Part shown: positions 1 to 9,271 of the stretch, piece after piece | How the letters are laid out: each line of letters starts with the position of its first letter | Numbering within the stretch: the first letter of the stretch is position 1 | Origin: a bacterium | Lineage (GTDB): Bacteria > Armatimonadota > Abditibacteriia > Abditibacteriales > Abditibacteriaceae | Direction of reading: 5' to 3' | DNA length: 56,399 nt | Assembly: GCA_004172935.1 (NCBI GenBank) | Contig: SDZD01000041.1 | Span: forward strand, 1-56,399 | Notes under the pieces: generated by a model | What the model was told of the DNA's origin: nothing | The model's input: only the letters and a program-made list of their open reading frames with translations | The model's database searches: none | Program-made: the position numbers and the translations under genes

Positions 1-3000
1 GGCGGCGCAGGCGAACGGCATGTTCGGCACCGGAGGCACCACTTTCCGCGGGGCCGGCGCAGACATTATCCGTGCCTATTTCCAGTATCTGGCGGCGCAA
101 ATGCGCGGCATCGTTGCCCAGCGACAGCAAAAACTCGTCGGCGGGGCGCCCCAGCAGTTCGAGCCAACGACCATAGCGCCCGGCGGCCTGTGTCCAGCTA
201 TCGAGCTGGGTTTCGAGTTGCGCCGCCCAGTAGGCAGGCGTCGAAATCGAGATGCGCGGGTCGCTGGTCGCTGCTTCCAGATTGGAGCGCGAACGCAAAC
301 TCGGTAGGCGCTTGGGTGGGCGCATCGCCAGCGAACGGGAAAGCGCGCTAATCGGCCGTTCGAGGGCACGAAGCGCCGCGATGATTTCAGTGGGCGAGTT
401 GGCTTTTTGCGCCAGAACGCGCCTGACTTCGGCGAGTTCGACTTCGAAGGCTTTTTTGTCATCGGCCAGAGCGCGTTCCAGCAAATCGACGACATCCTTA
501 AGGCCATGCAGCGCTTTCTCTTCGAATAGCGGCGCGCGGTAAAGCTCCTTCATCGACCGTGCTAGAGTCCACAGCGAGCCGAGCAGGTTGCCCGAATCGA
601 CGGTGGAAACGTAGCGCGGACGCAGCGGCTCGGTGGTGCCCGAATGATACCAGTTGAGCAGATGGCCCTCGTATTTTTCGAGTTCGGCGAGGGTTTTGAG
701 TGTTTCGAGGTTGCGCGCCGCGACTTCATCAAGGCTGAGCCAACCGAAGTCGTGGGCGGCGACGGTGGCCAGCATCCACAGGCCGATATTGGTCGGGCTG
801 GTGCGCTGCGCGATTTCAACGTTGAGCGCTTCCTGATAGTTGTCGGGTGGCAACCAGTTGGTTTGCGGCCCAACGAAGTCATCGAAGTAGCGCCATGTTT
901 CGCGGGCGATGGGGCGCAGGTAATCCTCTTCGGTTGCCGAGGTTTCGCGGCGCAGTAGCGTTTTGCGCCCGCCCGCTAACCACCATGCCGCTAATGGCGC
1001 TCCAGCCCATACCAACAGGTAGGGTGCGGCGGGCACCAGAGCGGCGCCGCCTTGAAGCGCCAAAAATGCGGCTATTAAGCCCGCGATGGCCGAGCCAGTG
1101 GCCAAGCGTAGGATGAAGGCGGTTTGTTGGGTGCGGGCGCCACCATAAGTTGAGGCGGCGGTTTGCCATTCGAGCAACAGCTTGTGAGAAACCTTGGTGC
1201 GGAATAGCGAACGCGAGATGGCATCAAGGCATAGGCCGGAGCGATGCAGCATCAGCGAGGTCTCGACTAAGCCGCGCAGCAAGCCGCGCCGCACCTCGTG
1301 GTGCGAACGAATCAGGCTTTCTGGTTTGGTGGTCAGGCGGGTGAATATATTGATACCCGTTGGCCACAGCATCAGGCCCGCAACGCCAATGGAGGCGGCA
1401 GTGGCTGCGCTTCCGCCCGCGACCCAGCCGCCGAGCAACAGAGCAACGGAGGCCGGGGCCAGAAGAGAGCGGCGTAGGTTGTCGGCGATTTTCCAGCGGT
1501 TCAGTAGCGACAGCGGGTTGGAACTGCGCCCTTCGCGCGCTGGCACCGAGCCAAGTACCCAATCGGCGATTTGCCAATCGCCGCGAATCCAGCGATGGTC
1601 GCGTTTGGCCGAGGCCAGATAGTTGGGGGGGAATTTATCGAGCAACACGATGTCGCTCGCCACGCCGACACGTACATGGGCGCCTTCGATGAGGTCGTGC
1701 GACAGCAGAGTGGCATCGGGGAAGCGGTCGCCGAGGATGCGGTCGAACACTTCCAGATCATAGATGCCCTTGCCGTGATAGGAGCCTTCGCCGAAGGCAT
1801 CCTGATAAACGTCCGAAATGACGTGCGTATAAGGGTCGCTGCCCGAAGCTGCCGAGAAGAGGCGCGAAAAGCGCGTCGCCATCGCCGAGGGCAGCACTGT
1901 GTCCACGCGCGGCTGAATGAGGCCGTAGCCGCGCTCGACTTTGTCGCCTTTGTAGTTGATTACCGGGCGGTTGAGCGGGTGGGCGAGGGTTTCGACCATG
2001 CGCCGTGCCGCGCCGAAGGGCAACTGTGTGTCGGCGTCGAGGGTGACGACGAAGCGAATGTCGTTCAGTTGCGAAGCATCGCCTTCGGCCTCGTGCATCT
2101 CGTCCGAGCAGCGGCCACTTTTGCCGAGCAGCACGCGGTTGAACTCTTCGAGCTTGCCGCGTTTGCGCTCCCATCCCATCCAACGCTCTTCTGTTTCGCT
2201 CCATTTGCGGTCGCGGATGAAGAGGTGGAATTGCTGGCCGTAGCGGTCGTTGAGGTATTTAATGCCCTCGACAGCCCGTTGTAAGCGCGGTGCGTCATCG
2301 GGTGTGGTCGGCACGCTGGCATCGACATAGTCGGCCAACAGGGCGAATTGGAAATTCGGGTCGGGGTCGGACAGGTAATGAAGCTCGATGGAGCGGCAAG
2401 CATCAGCGGCATCTTGAACCGAGCCGAGCAACATCGGGATAACGACGGCAGTTTTCCAGCGTTCGGGCAACCCATCGCGGAACTCCATTTTTGCCAACGA
2501 GCGCGGTGGCAACAGGCGTGTCGCGGCATAGTTGACGATTTGAATGGCGACTTCGCTGGAAGGCAACACCGACAGCACGCGCAGTGGCAACGGAAGTCCT
2601 GCACCGAGGAGACGGGCGAAGCGTGCCAGAATCGCCATCGCGGCGACTGTGCCCACAGCCGATCCACCAAAGTACCACAGGTTGGGGTTATTCCTGACCC
2701 AGCGGCGTATGCGCGATCCAAAAGTTTTGGAGTAGCCCAACTCTTGAGTGAATCCATCGCGCCCCTCGTCGATGAGATAGTAGCCGATGTGACCAGGCGG
2801 TTGATAAATGAGCGCCTCGTGTTCGCGTTCGCCGTGCGAGGCGGCGGCGCGGCGCATCCGCTCGATGTTGGAACTGGCGGCGTGCTCGACGGCGAGGCGT
2901 GCAACGCGCAGTTCGTCTGTTTTGGCACGGCGCGCGATTTTTTCGACCTGTCCGCGATAGCGGTCGCGAGTGGCGAAGTCCATCGAGCGATAAACACCTG

Positions 3001-4420
3001 CCGGGTCTTGCGCCAAAATCGCGTCTACCTGCGACAGTTGCTCGAAGCAGTCACGCCAGTCGAGGTTGGAGAGGAAACGCATCGTGGTGATGACGTTGCC
3101 CACCGAAACCGAGTCGGCGGCCTGACGGCGCTGTTCGCGTGAGGTGATTTCCGAAATCGGCGCGTCCAACTTGCGCTCCAGCCACGCCCGCACTGGCCCT
3201 AAAGCGGCCTCTTCATCGAAGAGATGCGAAACCAGACGGTCAGCGAAGTGCGATGCCAGTTTCGCTTGCTCTTTGGTGAGTTGGGCGAGCAGGGGAAGCA
3301 ATTGGTCGGGTTCGCGGTAGGCAGCGCTCAACAAGCGGTTTGACCAGAAATCGGCGCGTTCGCGTTCGCGTTGGCGCACATCGGCCTGTGCCGTCAAGCG
3401 GCGCAGATTCTCGATGAGCGCCAGACGCAGCATAAGCGGCAACGCCCACAGTTCACCCGTCGAAAGCGTGGCGTTGGTCTGGTAGGCGTGGACGAAATCG
3501 ACCATGTGTTCGCGGTCAATACGCGAATCGGTTGTGGCCACCAGTTCCGAGGCCAGTACATAAAGGCGTGGCACGCCTTTATAGGGGCCGCTTTGAATGA
3601 CGGGCAATTCGCCGTAGAATTTGGGGGTCAGGTTGCGCTCAACGTCCTTGATTTGAGCCTGAACGATGTAGTTGTTGTCCAGCAACCATTCGGTCGAGAG
3701 GGAGACTGGTTGACCAAGTCGGGCCGCTTCACCCAGACCACGCGCCACGCTCGCAATGATTTTCTGGTTTTGGTGCAAGCGATTGAGCAGAAAGGCGTTG
3801 GCTGTTACCGAGCGTGGTGGGGTGGCTTCTTTGTGCTTTTCGCCCAGCGCGGCGCCAAATTCGCGTAGCGCGTCGGTGTTCAACACCTCGCGGCGTAGAG
3901 GCTCTTTGTTGGCTTCGAACTGTTGGGCCGTGGCGCGTTGCACGAAGATAACCGGTCCGCCTTCGCCTTCGCCTCGTAATTTTTCCATGGCGCCGCGCAA
4001 GTCGGCGGCAGAAGTGGCGCGCACGATGACGAGCGATTCGCCCGTGGAGAGAAACGCCTGATTTTCTTTGATGAGCGCTTCGGGTAGCGACTTATCGAGC
4101 GCATTGCCGACCAGATAGCCAGCGCCCGATCCGGCGACAGACAGCGCGCCCGTGAGAGCGGGCCTGATGGAACGGGGCACCGGGGCCACCTGCGACAGGG
4201 CGGCTCCAACCGCCGCGCCTACTGCGGTGGTGAGGGGCGTAATGCTGGAGGGGCGCGTGGCTTTGAAGACAGGCGTTGTATTTTTCGTATCGGTGCCCGC
4301 TTCGGAAGTTTTAGAAACGAGAACGGTCTGACGAAAACCGGCGTGTCGCACGCGCTCAAATGCTTCGCGCGCACTTTGCGCGTCGCCAAAAAACGCCAGA
4401 ATCGAACTTTGTTGAAGCAT
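1..4420 (-). CDS. ndvB: Cyclic beta-1,2-glucan synthase-like protein, N-terminal 1473 codons (3' end beyond the window)
   Basis: Reading the minus strand from ATG at 4418-4420 gives one open frame with no stop down to base 2, so the gene runs off the left edge. The family (NdvB/ChvB/Cgs, usually about 2,800 residues) makes cyclic glucans at the inner membrane. Seen here: a GT84-type glycosyltransferase domain with VTLDADTQLP (DAD near residues 795-797), HDLIEG near 908 and HRWIRGDWQ near 939; hydrophobic segments near 576-615, 985-1020 and 1103-1150; then a glycoamylase-like (transglycosylation) domain from about 1165. The GH94 phosphorylase part expected at the C-terminus would lie outside. 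Residues 5-161 form an extra domain resembling general stress protein 17M/DUF1269: beta-alpha start, Gly/Ala-rich hydrophobic middle, second short alpha/beta unit. There is no obvious Shine-Dalgarno. It is divergent from the carboxypeptidase gene. Confidence 0.9.
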   Translation of the reverse strand, partial: MLQQSSILAFFGDAQSAREAFERVRHAGFRQTVLVSKTSEAGTDTKNTTPVFKATRPSSITPLTTAVGAAVGAALSQVAPVPRSIRPALTGALSVAGSGAGYLVGNALDKSLPEALIKENQAFLSTGESLVIVRATSAADLRGAMEKLRGEGEGGPVIFVQRATAQQFEANKEPLRREVLNTDALREFGAALGEKHKEATPPRSVTANAFLLNRLHQNQKIIASVARGLGEAARLGQPVSLSTEWLLDNNYIVQAQIKDVERNLTPKFYGELPVIQSGPYKGVPRLYVLASELVATTDSRIDREHMVDFVHAYQTNATLSTGELWALPLMLRLALIENLRRLTAQADVRQRERERADFWSNRLLSAAYREPDQLLPLLAQLTKEQAKLASHFADRLVSHLFDEEAALGPVRAWLERKLDAPISEITSREQRRQAADSVSVGNVITTMRFLSNLDWRDCFEQLSQVDAILAQDPAGVYRSMDFATRDRYRGQVEKIARRAKTDELRVARLAVEHAASSNIERMRRAAASHGEREHEALIYQPPGHIGYYLIDEGRDGFTQELGYSKTFGSRIRRWVRNNPNLWYFGGSAVGTVAAMAILARFARLLGAGLPLPLRVLSVLPSSEVAIQIVNYAATRLLPPRSLAKMEFRDGLPERWKTAVVIPMLLGSVQDAADACRSIELHYLSDPDPNFQFALLADYVDASVPTTPDDAPRLQRAVEGIKYLNDRYGQQFHLFIRDRKWSETEERWMGWERKRGKLEEFNRVLLGKSGRCSDEMHEAEGDASQLNDIRFVVTLDADTQLPFGAARRMVETLAHPLNRPVINYKGDKVERGYGLIQPRVDTVLPSAMATRFSRLFSAASGSDPYTHVISDVYQDAFGEGSYHGKGIYDLEVFDRILGDRFPDATLLSHDLIEGAHVRVGVASDIVLLDKFPPNYLASAKRDHRWIRGDWQIADWVLGSVPAREGRSSNPLSLLNRWKIADNLRRSLLAPASVALLLGGWVAGGSAATAASIGVAGLMLWPTGINIFTRLTTKPESLIRSHHEVRRGLLRGLVETSLMLHRSGLCLDAISRSLFRTKVSHKLLLEWQTAASTYGGARTQQTAFILRLATGSAIAGLIAAFLALQGGAALVPAAPYLLVWAGAPLAAWWLAGGRKTLLRRETSATEEDYLRPIARETWRYFDDFVGPQTNWLPPDNYQEALNVEIAQRTSPTNIGLWMLATVAAHDFGWLSLDEVAARNLETLKTLAELEKYEGHLLNWYHSGTTEPLRPRYVSTVDSGNLLGSLWTLARSMKELYRAPLFEEKALHGLKDVVDLLERALADDKKAFEVELAEVRRVLAQKANSPTEIIAALRALERPISALSRSLAMRPPKRLPSLRSRSNLEAATSDPRISISTPAYWAAQLETQLDSWTQAAGRYGRWLELLGRPADEFLLSLGNDAAHLRRQILEIGTDNVCAGPAESGASGAEHAVRLRR

Positions 4421-4581
4421 ATAAATTAGGAAAGAGGCGTCGCGGGGCTTTGACGCAATTCGCGTGTTCGGCCATAAACACGACGCCACAATGGGGACAT
4501 TAGGGCAAAAGTGACTCCGCTTGTCGGCGCTTAACGAAATGTGCGTCAAAAATACGGGTTAGATGGCAAACTGCGCGGCAA

Positions 4582-6093
4582 ATGCAAGCCGAACAAAAAA
4601 CACCTGCATCCTGGGATGAATTGCTGGAACGATTGGGCGAGGTCGCCGATTTACGCGGCGCGGGCGCGCTCGCGCACTGGGATCAGGCCACTTTGCTGCC
4701 GTCGGGCGCGGCTCAGGGGCGCGGCCACATGCTGGGCACGCTCTCCAAATTGGCGCACGAAAAATTTATTGACGCGCGTTTAGGAGAGCTTTTGGATGAG
4801 TGTGCCGACTACGCCGCCGAAAAAGGCGCTGGCGGCGACGACTTTCCAACCCAATTGCTGGCAACGACGAAGCGTGATTACGAGCGCTCGACGCGCGTGC
4901 CCAGCGCATTCGAGGCGCGCTTCGCCGCCCATAGCGCGCAAATTTATTCGGTGTGGGAAGAGGCCAAAGGCGAATCGAATTTCGCGAAGGTTGCCCCCCT
5001 GCTGGAAAAGACCCTCGAACTTTCGCGCGAGTTGGCTGCATTTTTTCCGCACGAGCATATCGCCGACCCACTCATCGACATGAGCGACACGGGCGAAACC
5101 GTGAAATCAATCCGCGCCGTCTTCACGCCTCTGCGCGAACAATTAGTGCCCCTGGTGCGCGAAGTGACCGAGCGCCCCGCCGCTTCGAACGCGCCGTTGC
5201 GCGGCCATTTTTCGCTCGATTCGCAAAAAGCCTTCTCGGTTGAAGCGGTAAAAGCCATCGGCTACGATTGGACACGCGGACGCATGGACTTCTCGGCGCA
5301 CCCTTTCATGACCAAATTTGCGCCCGACGATGTGCGAATCACCATTCGCGGCGACGAGGACGAGTTCGGTGAGCTGTTCTTCTCGGCATTGCACGAAGCC
5401 GGACACGCGCTGTACGAGCAAAATATTTCGGCGCGCTTCGGACGCACCCCGCTCGATTCGGGGACTTCCAGTGGTGTTCACGAATCGCAGTCGCGCCTGT
5501 GGGAAAACCTCGTCGGACGCTCGAATGCGTTCTGGAATTTCTGGTATCCACGCGCTCAAGCCGAGTTTCCTTCTTTGCGTGACTTTGAGCAGAGCGAGTT
5601 CGTGGCGGCTGTCAACTGCGTGCGCCGCTCGCTGATTCGTACTGAGTCGGATGAACTGACTTACAACCTGCATGTGTTGATTCGCTTCGACCTCGAATTG
5701 GACATGCTCGAAGGCAAACTGGCCGTTCGCGACTTGCCCGACGCCTGGAACGCGCGTTACGAGTCGGATTTGGGACTGACCCCGCCCGACGATGCGCGCG
5801 GTTGCTTGCAGGATGTCCACTGGTTTTCGGGAACCATTGGCGGCGCTTTCCAAGGCTATACGCTCGGCAACATTCTGGCGGCGCAATTGTACGAGAGCGC
5901 TCAAGGCGCGATTAGCGATCTCGAATCGCAGTTCAGTCGCGGCGAATATGACTCTCTGCGCGAATGGCTGACGCAAAATGTGCATCGTTACGGCGCTGGA
6001 CTGCTTCCCGGCGAAATCGTCGAAAAAGCGACGGGGCGCGCATTGGAGTTGACGCCTTACATGAACTACCTGCGCGGCAAATTCGCGGGCTAA
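4582..6093 (+). CDS. M32 family metallocarboxypeptidase
   Basis: This is a 503-residue cytoplasmic zinc carboxypeptidase of the Taq/Pfu M32 family, which removes C-terminal residues from peptides. The zinc motif HEAGH is at residues 271-275 (in ALHEAGHALYEQ). It is preceded by HPF and DDVRITIR and followed by HESQSRLWEN, TESDELTYNLH and a GTIGG...GYTLGN segment, which are the family's conserved blocks in the right order. Length matches the usual 490-510 residues. No clear ribosome binding site precedes the chosen ATG; it is kept because the N-terminal helices align with the family from there. A strong palindrome just after the stop ends the transcript. Confidence 0.93.
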   Translation: MQAEQKTPASWDELLERLGEVADLRGAGALAHWDQATLLPSGAAQGRGHMLGTLSKLAHEKFIDARLGELLDECADYAAEKGAGGDDFPTQLLATTKRDYERSTRVPSAFEARFAAHSAQIYSVWEEAKGESNFAKVAPLLEKTLELSRELAAFFPHEHIADPLIDMSDTGETVKSIRAVFTPLREQLVPLVREVTERPAASNAPLRGHFSLDSQKAFSVEAVKAIGYDWTRGRMDFSAHPFMTKFAPDDVRITIRGDEDEFGELFFSALHEAGHALYEQNISARFGRTPLDSGTSSGVHESQSRLWENLVGRSNAFWNFWYPRAQAEFPSLRDFEQSEFVAAVNCVRRSLIRTESDELTYNLHVLIRFDLELDMLEGKLAVRDLPDAWNARYESDLGLTPPDDARGCLQDVHWFSGTIGGAFQGYTLGNILAAQLYESAQGAISDLESQFSRGEYDSLREWLTQNVHRYGAGLLPGEIVEKATGRALELTPYMNYLRGKFAG

Positions 6094-6108
6094 GGCAGCA
6101 CATGGTCA

Positions 6109-6148
6109 AACAACAAAAGCGCGAACATATGTTCGCGCTTTTGTTGTT
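6109..6148. terminator. Perfect 40-bp palindrome, bidirectional terminator
   Basis: Bases 6109-6148 form an uninterrupted palindrome centred on CATATG, with A-rich and T-rich outer ends on both strands. It sits between the convergent carboxypeptidase and pseudopilin genes, so it can act as a rho-independent terminator in both directions. Confidence 0.85.
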
Positions 6149-6163
6149 GTTATGGTATTCGGT

Positions 6164-6817
6164 TTATGGTTGGCCGACATAGGCTTCGTATTCGGCACGA
6201 TTGATGGGCACGAGGGTACTGGAACGGCGCCATTTGACGTGGCCATCGCAGAACAGGACATCGGCTCCATCGAAGTGGATGATCGAGGGAATATCGGCGT
6301 TGCCGACACCGAAGCGTCCGTCGTTGAGAGTGTTACCTTCGTCGACGAGAAGGATTTTGGTTGCCACGCTGTCGATGACCGGAGTGTTAATGAAGTCCAT
6401 TAACTGGTTCATGCTATAGGACAAGCGTTTTTTATCGCCATTGACATCGGAAGGGCAGATGTAAATTTGCGTACTTTTGATGTAGGGGAAAATTGCGCCA
6501 TTTTGAACCAGGCTCGGATTGGTGTTGGTGACGACGACACCCGCAGGAACCCAATGCCCCAGAGGCGAAAAGGGGAGTTTGGTGAGTACCGCCGAGGGAG
6601 GTGCCGACCCAGGATAGGCTTCATCGTAATCTTGCGTATATTGCAAAAAGCCAAGGCCCAGTTGCTTCATGTTGCTCTGGCAAGAAGCACGGCGGGCGTT
6701 TTCGCGTGCCCTGGCAAAAACAGGGAAAAGGATCGAGGCGAGAATAGCGATGATGGCGATAACTACCAGCAACTCTATCAAAGTGAAAGCACGCTTCTGA
6801 TATGAATTCAAAGACAT
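6164..6817 (-). CDS. Pseudopilin-like secreted protein (prepilin leader, DUF1559-like, H-x9-DG motif)
   Basis: A 217-residue protein with a type IV prepilin/type II secretion signal: short basic leader, then AFTLIELLVVIAIIAILASI, where cleavage is expected before the Phe of FTLIE. After the hydrophobic helix comes the FARARENARRASCQSNMKQ segment shared with the other four copies in this window. Near the C-terminus is HFDGADVLFCDG, an H-x9-DG motif. Members of this kind are very numerous in Armatimonadota and Planctomycetota and their function is mostly unknown; periplasmic or surface location is inferred from the leader. The ATG at 6815-6817 is preferred over an upstream TTG because it gives a short leader. 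Confidence 0.88.
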   Translation of the reverse strand: MSLNSYQKRAFTLIELLVVIAIIAILASILFPVFARARENARRASCQSNMKQLGLGFLQYTQDYDEAYPGSAPPSAVLTKLPFSPLGHWVPAGVVVTNTNPSLVQNGAIFPYIKSTQIYICPSDVNGDKKRLSYSMNQLMDFINTPVIDSVATKILLVDEGNTLNDGRFGVGNADIPSIIHFDGADVLFCDGHVKWRRSSTLVPINRAEYEAYVGQP

Positions 6818-7164
6818 GGTGGCTAAAAAAACCAACGAATAGCTTATATTAGGCGAACATAAATTGCTATTTCTTCACTGTTAAATTCAAATTTCGTATG
6901 AAACATGCAAGAACTAACGCTAAATCTCGCCATGTCAACCGCAATACGCAAATTTGAGGGATTTTCTATTTCACAGAGTCAATTCATCTTCTGACATATA
7001 ACATATGAAGTTGAATTACCGCTTTATTGATGGCGTGGTGTTAAGCGCCCTTGTGGGGGTGGTTCCGCGAGATGGTCGTCAGATTTAATTTTCAGGACGC
7101 GAAACAGACTTTCGTTGTTATTAGAGAAGGGGATGGCGAGGCTTCGCTATCCTTTTTAGGTTCG
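6818..7164. other. A/T-rich intergenic region, probable divergent promoters
   Basis: These 347 bases separate the minus-strand pseudopilin from the plus-strand exporter genes and are richer in A/T than the flanks. I see no RNA fold or convincing gene. The right end (7051-7164) is an in-frame 5' extension of the permease ORF, from a GTG at 7051 or an ATG at 7072; a GGGGGTGG run lies before the latter, so the true start is uncertain. Confidence 0.5.
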
Positions 7165-8058
7165 ATGACTTCCAATCTTCCCGCGAGCGAGCCGCCTTTC
7201 AATGGTTCGCCCGCTTCCGACTCGCCTCGACCTCGCCAAGTTTTAAAAGCGGGCGGCGGCGGCGCGTCACTTAACTTCCACGAAATCTGGTTGTACCGCG
7301 ACTTGTTATGGGCGCTCTCTTCGCGCGAAATCAAGTTGCGCTACCGGCAAACCGCTCTGGGCGCGATATGGGTTATTATTCAGCCCATCATGTCGGCGGG
7401 CATCCTGTCGTTTGTGTTCAACGGCGTGGCCGGACTCAAAACCGGCGATGTGCCGCCCTTTTTGTTCACCTACGCGGGCACGCTCATCTGGACGGTGTTC
7501 AACACCACGCTTTCTAAGGCCTCCTCGGTGCTGGTCGGTAACGCCTCGCTTATTTCCAAGGTCTACTTCCCTCGCCTGTGTCTGCCGCTGTCGGTTGTGC
7601 CTCCGGTGTTGCTCGATTTGGGCGTTTCGCTCGTCATGCTGACGGCGCTGCTGATTAAGTTCGGCATCCTGCCCACCATCGCCGTGTTTTTGTGGCCGCT
7701 AGTGCTGCTCATCACGCTGATGATGGCGCTGGGAATCGCTCTGGTCGCGGCATCATTAATGGTGTCTTATCGCGACGTGCAGTACATCATCCCCGTCGCG
7801 CTCAACCTGTTGTTTTTCGCCTCGCCTGTGGCTTACGCCACCTCCGAAGTGGCGAAGAAGGTTCCCGCCTGGGCTGTGGGTATCTACAATCTCAATCCGC
7901 TCGTCGGGTTGCTCGAAGCCTCGCGTTTCTGCTTGATTGGGCAGGGAGAAGTGAACGCCGGAGCGCTCGCCTATTCGACGATTGGCGCAGTTATTGTTTT
8001 TGCCATTGGCATGAAGTGTTTTAAAGCGATGGAGAGGAAATTTGCCGACGTCATCTAA
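7165..8058 (+). CDS. wzm: ABC-2 type polysaccharide export permease (Wzm-like)
   Basis: The product is an integral membrane subunit that, with the ATPase encoded next, would export a lipid-linked polysaccharide across the inner membrane. A variable tail of about 40 residues is followed by the family's entry motif (LLWALSSREIKLRYRQTALGA, residues about 50-70), then about six hydrophobic segments up to the C-terminus, as expected for a roughly 260-residue ABC-2 core. The ATG at 7165 has AGG eight bases upstream; in-frame starts at 7072 and 7051 would add 31 or 38 residues. The 3' end overlaps the ATPase gene by 17 bases, which indicates translational coupling. Confidence 0.88.
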   Translation: MTSNLPASEPPFNGSPASDSPRPRQVLKAGGGGASLNFHEIWLYRDLLWALSSREIKLRYRQTALGAIWVIIQPIMSAGILSFVFNGVAGLKTGDVPPFLFTYAGTLIWTVFNTTLSKASSVLVGNASLISKVYFPRLCLPLSVVPPVLLDLGVSLVMLTALLIKFGILPTIAVFLWPLVLLITLMMALGIALVAASLMVSYRDVQYIIPVALNLLFFASPVAYATSEVAKKVPAWAVGIYNLNPLVGLLEASRFCLIGQGEVNAGALAYSTIGAVIVFAIGMKCFKAMERKFADVI

Positions 8059-9271
8059 CCTGGCGATTCAAGTGCGCGGACTGGGCAAAAAGTACATGGT
8101 GGCGCGCACCAAAGAAAAGCACACCACCCTCGCCGAAGCCGCACTGTCGAAGGCGAAAAACCCGTTCAAGAAAAACGAGCGCGATGAGTTCTGGGCGCTA
8201 CGCGACCTCGACTTCGACGTTTTCAAAGGCGATGTGCTGGGCATCATCGGGCGCAACGGCGCGGGCAAAAGCACTTTGCTCAAGGTGATGAGCCAGATTA
8301 CCGAACCCACGACGGGCGAAATTCGCCTGTGGGGCCGCGTCGGTTCATTACTCGAAGTCGGTACAGGATTCCACCCCGAACTGACGGGACGCGAGAACAT
8401 CTTCCTCAACGGTGCCATTCTGGGCATGTCGAAGCGCGATATTCAATCGCAGTTCGACCAGATCGTGGCCTTTTCGGGCGTCGAGCAGTTCCTCGAAACC
8501 CCGGTTAAGCGCTATTCGAGCGGCATGTATGTGCGCCTCGCCTTCGCGGTGGCGGCCCACCTGAGTTCCGAAATTCTGGTCGTTGACGAAGTTCTGGCGG
8601 TGGGAGACGCCGAGTTCCAGCGCAAGTGCCTTGGCAAGATGCAGGACGTGGCGCAAACAGGTCGCACCGTGTTGTTCGTGTCGCACTCGATGCAAGCCGT
8701 GTCGCGCCTGTGTTCGCGTGCCATCGTGCTTAACAACGGTCAGGTCGATTATCAAGGCGGCGTCAAAGATGCTGTCGACCGCTACATCCGGCTCGGCTCG
8801 GCGCCCGATGACGAAACCTCGCTCAAGCGTCGCCACGGCAGCGGACACTATCGCTTCGACTGGGTGCGCCCCGCGATGCCAGTGTTCGCCACCGACGAAG
8901 CCAAAGAATTCAACTTCTCGATTACCAAGCACGGCGATAACCTGTCGCGCCTCATTTTGTGGGCCGACATCGTCAGCGAAAGCGAACAGATCATCGCTCA
9001 CCTCGACTCGCGCCTCGATGGGGTCCATCCGCGCGACGCCGACAAGCTCACCGGAGCCTTCACCTTCTCGACGCCGTGGCTGAAGCCGGGGCGCTATCGT
9101 GTCGATGTCACCATTCGTTCCAATGGCCTCATCGACCATCTGGAAGGCGCTTGCTACTTCGAGATTTCGCCTGTTCTGCCTTATCGCCACACCGTCCAAT
9201 TGTATGAGATCGGCAAACCGCTGGTGCTGGCCGATGGCACATGGCGAGTGGACGGGCAACCTAACGAATGA
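8042..9271 (+). CDS. wzt: ABC transporter ATPase with C-terminal cargo domain (Wzt-like)
   Basis: This 409-residue ATPase partners the permease upstream. Walker A GRNGAGKS is at about 70-77, the signature YSSGMYVRLAFA near 157-168, and Walker B ILVVDEVLAVGD near 178-189, followed by the SHSMQ switch. Residues from about 250 onward form a separate beta-rich domain, as in Wzt proteins that bind the terminal sugar of the exported chain. The start is TTG at 8042, supported by GGAGAGG seven to thirteen bases upstream inside the permease gene. The stop overlaps the next start (ATGA). Confidence 0.92.
   Translation: MPTSSNLAIQVRGLGKKYMVARTKEKHTTLAEAALSKAKNPFKKNERDEFWALRDLDFDVFKGDVLGIIGRNGAGKSTLLKVMSQITEPTTGEIRLWGRVGSLLEVGTGFHPELTGRENIFLNGAILGMSKRDIQSQFDQIVAFSGVEQFLETPVKRYSSGMYVRLAFAVAAHLSSEILVVDEVLAVGDAEFQRKCLGKMQDVAQTGRTVLFVSHSMQAVSRLCSRAIVLNNGQVDYQGGVKDAVDRYIRLGSAPDDETSLKRRHGSGHYRFDWVRPAMPVFATDEAKEFNFSITKHGDNLSRLILWADIVSESEQIIAHLDSRLDGVHPRDADKLTGAFTFSTPWLKPGRYRVDVTIRSNGLIDHLEGACYFEISPVLPYRHTVQLYEIGKPLVLADGTWRVDGQPNE

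Noticed and set aside
2348..3142. Long plus-strand reading frames (such as 2348-3142 and 1571-2284) within 1-4420
   Set aside because: They are antisense to the glucan synthase frame, which carries clear GT84 motifs; the mirrored frames show no domain and have low-complexity composition.
5143..5985. Minus-strand frame of 280 codons opposite the carboxypeptidase
   Set aside because: Antisense shadow of a gene with HEAGH and other M32 blocks.
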